From contig JAIPMN010000384.1 in NCBI GenBank assembly GCA_020650975.1, forward strand, positions 1 to 24,408: 24,408 bases of DNA, given 5' to 3'. Source of the DNA: Apostichopus californicus (lineage: Eukaryota > Echinodermata > Holothuroidea > Aspidochirotida > Stichopodidae). The position numbers were made by a program, and so were the translations under genes. This document shows positions 21,120 through 24,408 of this stretch, piece after piece. Each line of letters begins with the position of its first letter. Positions within the stretch are counted from its first letter, which is position 1. The notes beneath the pieces were generated by a model. That model was not told where the DNA came from. It saw nothing but the letters and a program-made list of their open reading frames with translations, and did not search any database.

Positions 21120-21360
21120 ACAAGCCAACTGGTGACCTCAAATGACCTTTTTGATTTATATATTGATCTTGTGCATTAGTTCAGTTGGAATGTCATCAAA
21201 GCTTTGTTTTCGAGTTACTGTATGTGTTCACATGTTTTCAGACTTTGACCGGTTGACCTCCAATGACCTTTGGCAAACAGGAAACAACAGATTCCTCTCT
21301 AAGTATCCTAAATATGAAGTTAAACCCCCATGTGATCTTTGAGTAAAACCCTCCCGCAAT
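21120..21360 (+). repeat. TGACCT-family dispersed repeat copy
   Basis: This shows ctggtgacctcaaatgacc, tcatcaaagctttg, gttcacatgttttcagac, ttgacctccaatgacc, aatatgaagttaaacc and a terminal gacacacagaccg, in the order seen in the other family copies and on the same strand. It immediately precedes exon 20392-21054 on the genomic map, within its upstream intron. Boundaries are approximate. Confidence 0.6.
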
Positions 21361-21986
21361 GGACACACAGACCGCTCCATCTATGGACCCTTTTAAGCAG
21401 AAACTCAAATCTCATCTTTTTCATTCATACTTCGTTTGTGAAGCGCATTGAACATTTTCTTTTCTGGATATTTGCACTACAATTTAATTATCATTATTAA
21501 GGGCATACAAGCTACAGCATCCCCCACACATTTGTACACCCTTCACACATGCCAACACCATCACCTAGATGTCTTATGTCATTGACAAAGGATAAAAGTT
21601 GCTTCAATTTGTATTTAATCAGTTGGCTGCTCGACTAAATGTTTATCTGCTAGTGATACAGCAAGAAAACATACATAGTTTTCAAGCACTGTGAAGCATT
21701 TATACATCGCTTAGAATTCCCAGATCACTATTTCAGGAGCCAAATTCATTACATACAGAAAGTAACACTGTTCCAGTAATGGTCTTGAAAAATTTCATTA
21801 TCTTTGATAAATTTATTCCTTTTTAAATCAAATACATGTAACATATTTTGGTAGTAATATGGAGACTGTTTCTAGGTAAGAACTGATATCCAGGCTCACC
21901 ACAGAGGACAAAAGACTTTGTCCATTATTTGCCAATTTCTTAATTAATGTTCTTAAATACTGCACTCTATAGGATAAACTACACAC

Positions 21987-22031
21987 CTTTTTTCTCTTGA
22001 GGTAGTTCATTATATGGTTTGAGTGGGTCTC
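21987..22031 (-). CDS. Candidate short exon upstream of the Ser/Pro-rich exon
   Basis: An acceptor TTGTATTTAG and donor AAAAAAG|GTGTGT enclose 45 nt. In the frame that accepts a phase-1 upstream exon it reads DPLKPYNELPQEKK, which looks protein-like and joins in phase with candidate exon 22888-23032. It does not join in phase to exon 20392-21054, which needs two bases from its predecessor. Either an exon is missing between them, or the donor lies four bases further on (GT|GTAGTT, which would fit), or this is not an exon. A second frame is also open here and runs on as a 60-codon ORF to 21828. Confidence 0.28.
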
Positions 22032-22887
22032 CTAAATACAATTTGCATATGAATAGACAGGTAATGTTACAGATTACAACTGCTTTCATGGTATTCCACT
22101 TTGATATTTATATATGAGAAAGACCAAATGTTAATGTGCAAATGTTTTCCATAGAACTCTTCTTGAAATTCCTTCAACAGTTATCAGACATTGTGCAGCC
22201 TGGTCAATTTTAAATATTACATTAGACCTCCCTCTGTACATGCTATCCAAACATTACTTCCACAAATCAGTTTGTGCAAATGACACATTTTGGATATTGA
22301 CTGGATTATTAAATATTATAAGAAGAAAGTTAAATTAACAAATACATGCATGGCATTTTATTTCTCTGTAATTAATCCAAAATTGTAACCCATATCACCC
22401 AACAAATGAATGAAACAATAATCTAATGAATACTTTTCCATCTATGACAGACCTTCCAGCGGCTCTTCAACAAAATACAGGTTTTATAAAGGTTTCAAAA
22501 GGATCGCTGGGGGGTCTGCTATTAGTTTCTGCTCCTACTCATTTCATAACATTTCAAATAGATCAAATTTGACTTTACTGCCATTTCAATATATCTGGTC
22601 ACTAAAGGCAGTCAAATTACACAAAGTAGATGTATTCAAATTTAAATGAGAATTAGAACCTCTTTGAAATTATCTTTCGTTTGTTCCCAACAATAAAGAT
22701 CCAAATGTGTCAATTTTAACATTCGGAGTGAAATACAGGAAGATGGAAGCTTTTACTCAGCCACGTGTTAGTGATATGTCCCAGGAGTTCAGATATATAT
22801 GTATTCATGATTCCCTCTGGTTCTACATCATATACACCATTAACTGCTTCTTGTATGCCATTTACTAAAAACTAAATTCACTGTCAC

Positions 22888-23032
22888 CTTTGAGGAGAAT
22901 GCACTGGAAACATTTCGGAACAAGGAAATCAGTCCTGTGAAAGAAATAGTCAAAAGCAGCATTTATTGATGAAGCTGTCCTGAGAATAGTAACATGTCTG
23001 TGCATCCTTTCAACGCACAGAAGAAAACTGCT
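22888..23032 (-). CDS. Candidate exon with strong acceptor
   Basis: A long pyrimidine-rich acceptor (TCTTTCTTTTGACATTTCCC, then AAACAG) and the donor AAAG|GTGACA enclose 145 nt. It begins in phase 0 and ends in phase 1. The 48 residues include CVERMHRHVTILRTASS and NAAFDYFFHRTDF, then LVPKCFQCILLK, with a balanced composition more like a folded domain than random AT-rich translation. It chains in phase to candidate exon 21987-22031. I recognise no family, and the sequence is on the same strand as the TTC3-like gene, so it could be an upstream exon of it or of a neighbour. A second acceptor (TTTCTTTCACAG) lies inside it. Confidence 0.38.
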
Positions 23033-23539
23033 CTGTTTGGGAAATGTCAAAAGAAAGAGTTCCTATCAATTGGAAATATGTTTTGTCTACAACTCAGCCT
23101 TTAACTTGTTTAAAGACAAGAGGACAAGTAAGAAAAGGGTCACATTTCATCTCATGTGATCTGTCATCTGTTAAAACTGAATGTTAAATCTAAATTATTG
23201 TCACTGGGCATGGATATTGGAATATCAGGGATTTGGAAAGGGGGGGAGGGTTGAGTGATGGTGATGGCATGACACTTACTCTGGTTCTAGGCTATATTGT
23301 CGGAACAGTAAGTGCATATCATAAAAAGAGAAAAATTAAGAATGTATGCTACTGACTAATGAAAGATTACCGTCATACACTTTTAAAAAAAGATAACATG
23401 CTTGCAAGGCCTTGATGTACAGTATACAGATTTGCTGTTTCACTAGCATAAAAAATCCATGGTCTTTCAATACTAGAACATGAGCGGTATTGTAGCTCTT
23501 AAACTGATTTTTCCAAAGTGAACTGTACTATTATGGTTT

Positions 23540-23908
23540 AAAGGCATTGAAGACTCGCCCCAAACCGCGTGCGGCCATCTGAAAAAGTTAACTTTCCGTT
23601 GCTTGCAATTGACGTTTTGTTCGTGTCGCTACAAAATGCAGACAGTACAGTAATGAAACGTGATACCTTGTTATCTTTAGCTGGACCTGAGATGTCCATC
23701 GCTGTATTGTTTGTTTACTGTGCTGTGGGTATTGACCCCAGCTGTATGTACTGACTGTACACTAGTGTCTAATTACCGACGGTAGCAAGCTGTGTGTGTA
23801 TTTTCTGGGATCGATGGTGGTGTTTAACACTTCTGTTACACCTCATTCGAAACTAGGTCAAATTACCAGCATTAAACTTTTCTTTTTGCGCGAGTCTTCA
23901 CACCCTTT
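23540..23908 (+). mobile_element. MITE-like non-autonomous DNA transposon
   Basis: The ends are imperfect terminal inverted repeats: AAAGGCATTGAAGACTCGCC at 23540 and, read inward from 23908, AAAGGGTGTGAAGACTCGCG, with GAAGACTCGC shared exactly. The 369-bp interior is clearly richer in G+C and CpG than the flanks (accgcgtgcggcc, gttcgtgtcgc, accgacggtag) and lacks a transposase. The flanking trinucleotides are TTT/TTA at the left and TGA at the right, so the target-site duplication is unclear; a PIF/Harbinger-like origin is only a guess. The plus-strand ORF at 23569-23754 and an apparent ATG exon on the minus strand both fall inside it. Confidence 0.72.
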
Positions 23909-24081
23909 GATGTCCACATACAGTACTACTATACCATGACGAAAGGAAAGGTTCAGTTAGTGTTCTGTCAGCCTCTATGTATGTAACAGATAATGGTTCC
24001 CCATTACAGATGAGTAAGTATATATACTGTTGTTTATCTAAGCTCTCTCCTATTGATAGTTACCAACAGTAACTTCCATAC

Positions 24082-24120
24082 CTTTCTTTTGCAAGATTTG
24101 GGGCTCAGCTCTGGTTGGAA
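24082..24120 (-). CDS. Candidate very short exon (low confidence)
   Basis: A good donor AAAG|GTATGG and an acceptor GGTCATATCAG enclose 39 nt that are open in two frames (FQPELSPKSCKRK, or PTRAEPQILQKK with split ends). Either frame could chain to one of the candidate exons further left. The acceptor has a poor pyrimidine tract and the exon is too short to judge by content. Confidence 0.18.
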
Positions 24121-24408
24121 CTGATATGACCTTGGCCACATTCCCTACTATAATTTACAAAGACCAACATTGTGTAATATGCAGAAAGGAAAACTATTGT
24201 GACTTGCAGATCTAAATCTATCAAGTGGTCAACACATCCATTCACACATGCCCTAATTGAAAGGCAACATTATCAAAGACTATGATAAACATTGACTACT
24301 TAAAGCAGCATTTTGCGTTGGGTCGCTTTTTTCCACCTTTTTAACATGTGCTTGTTTTTTTTTTACATGTATCAATCATAAAACAGCAAACTAAGATACC
24401 ATCCAAGT

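Larger units (their letters stand above)
21055..24408 (-). other. Upstream intronic sequence with tentative exons
   Basis: The sequence right of the first firm exon must include an intron, since that exon begins in mid-codon. It contains a TGACCT-family copy (21120-21360), a MITE-like element (23540-23908) and three candidate exons listed separately. I could not chain the candidates to exon 20392-21054 without a phase conflict. The plus-strand frames at 21142-21342 and 23569-23754 fall inside repeats. Confidence 0.55.

Noticed and set aside
21828..22031. Longer exon reading through 21987 in the other frame (YLKRKK...)
   Set aside because: Its possible donor ends (for example GTG|GTGAGC) do not give the two-base phase needed by exon 20392-21054.
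23269..23300. 12-nt minus-strand microexon (PRTR) before a consensus GTAAGT donor
   Set aside because: The pyrimidine tract is too far from the AG and the frame gives a stop with one of the neighbouring candidates; too short to support.
23682..23730. Minus-strand first exon with ATG (MDISGPAKDNK) and GTATCA donor
   Set aside because: It lies inside the inverted-repeat-bounded MITE-like element and has no support for joining to the gene.
1..24408. tRNA, rRNA or CRISPR features
   Set aside because: I found no cloverleaf with A and B boxes, no rRNA-like stretch, and the tandem arrays have no direct-repeat and unique-spacer structure.

Overview
The window looks like a piece of an animal nuclear genome and is mostly intronic. 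It is AT-rich, it has no operon-like gene packing, and its coding signal comes in short GT-AG-bounded exons. Many tandem repeats and TGACCT-rich dispersed repeats recur in one orientation. From general familiarity with such repeats I favour a marine deuterostome, most likely an echinoderm such as a sea cucumber. That is an inference from texture, not a species identification.

One protein-coding gene is supported, on the minus strand, running right to left through almost the whole window. I assembled eight internal exons whose splice phases agree at every junction: 20392-21054, 19904-20117, 15514-15562, 14824-14904, 9364-10367, 5237-5379, 4087-4252 and 2155-2243. Together they encode about 800 residues. 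In order, the protein has a Ser/Thr/Pro-rich low-complexity region, a small winged-helix-like module, a long acidic disordered region and a coiled coil. Neither the start codon nor the stop codon is visible; the gene continues past both ends, probably leftwards past base 1. The winged-helix-like module (pattern GG-x-x-x-x-L-x-x-C-P-x-F) and the order winged helix, disordered linker, coiled coil resemble the C-terminal half of TTC3/DZIP3-type RING-H2 E3 ubiquitin ligases. If so, the RING would lie off the left edge and TPR-like exons off the right edge. This assignment is moderate, because no RING or TPR is in view.

Further candidate exons on the same strand are weaker: 24082-24120, 22888-23032, 21987-22031 and a possible cassette exon at 18617-18811.

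The rest is intron or upstream sequence carrying repeats: a DR1-containing dispersed repeat with a palindromic end (1-205), a 110-bp duplication (331-551), a five-copy 51-bp array (1243-1499), a six-copy 70-bp array (2765-3168), a CA microsatellite (4322-4368), a 64-bp duplication (5554-5661), a long variable minisatellite (about 7925-8510), a 27/33-bp array (11113-11201), and several diverged TGACCT-family copies. Two elements bounded by inverted repeats look like MITEs (19249-19631 and 23540-23908). The most unusual local feature is a threefold tandem duplication covering the 3' end of the 14824-14904 exon and its splice donor. It could add an 11-residue in-frame unit through alternative donors.
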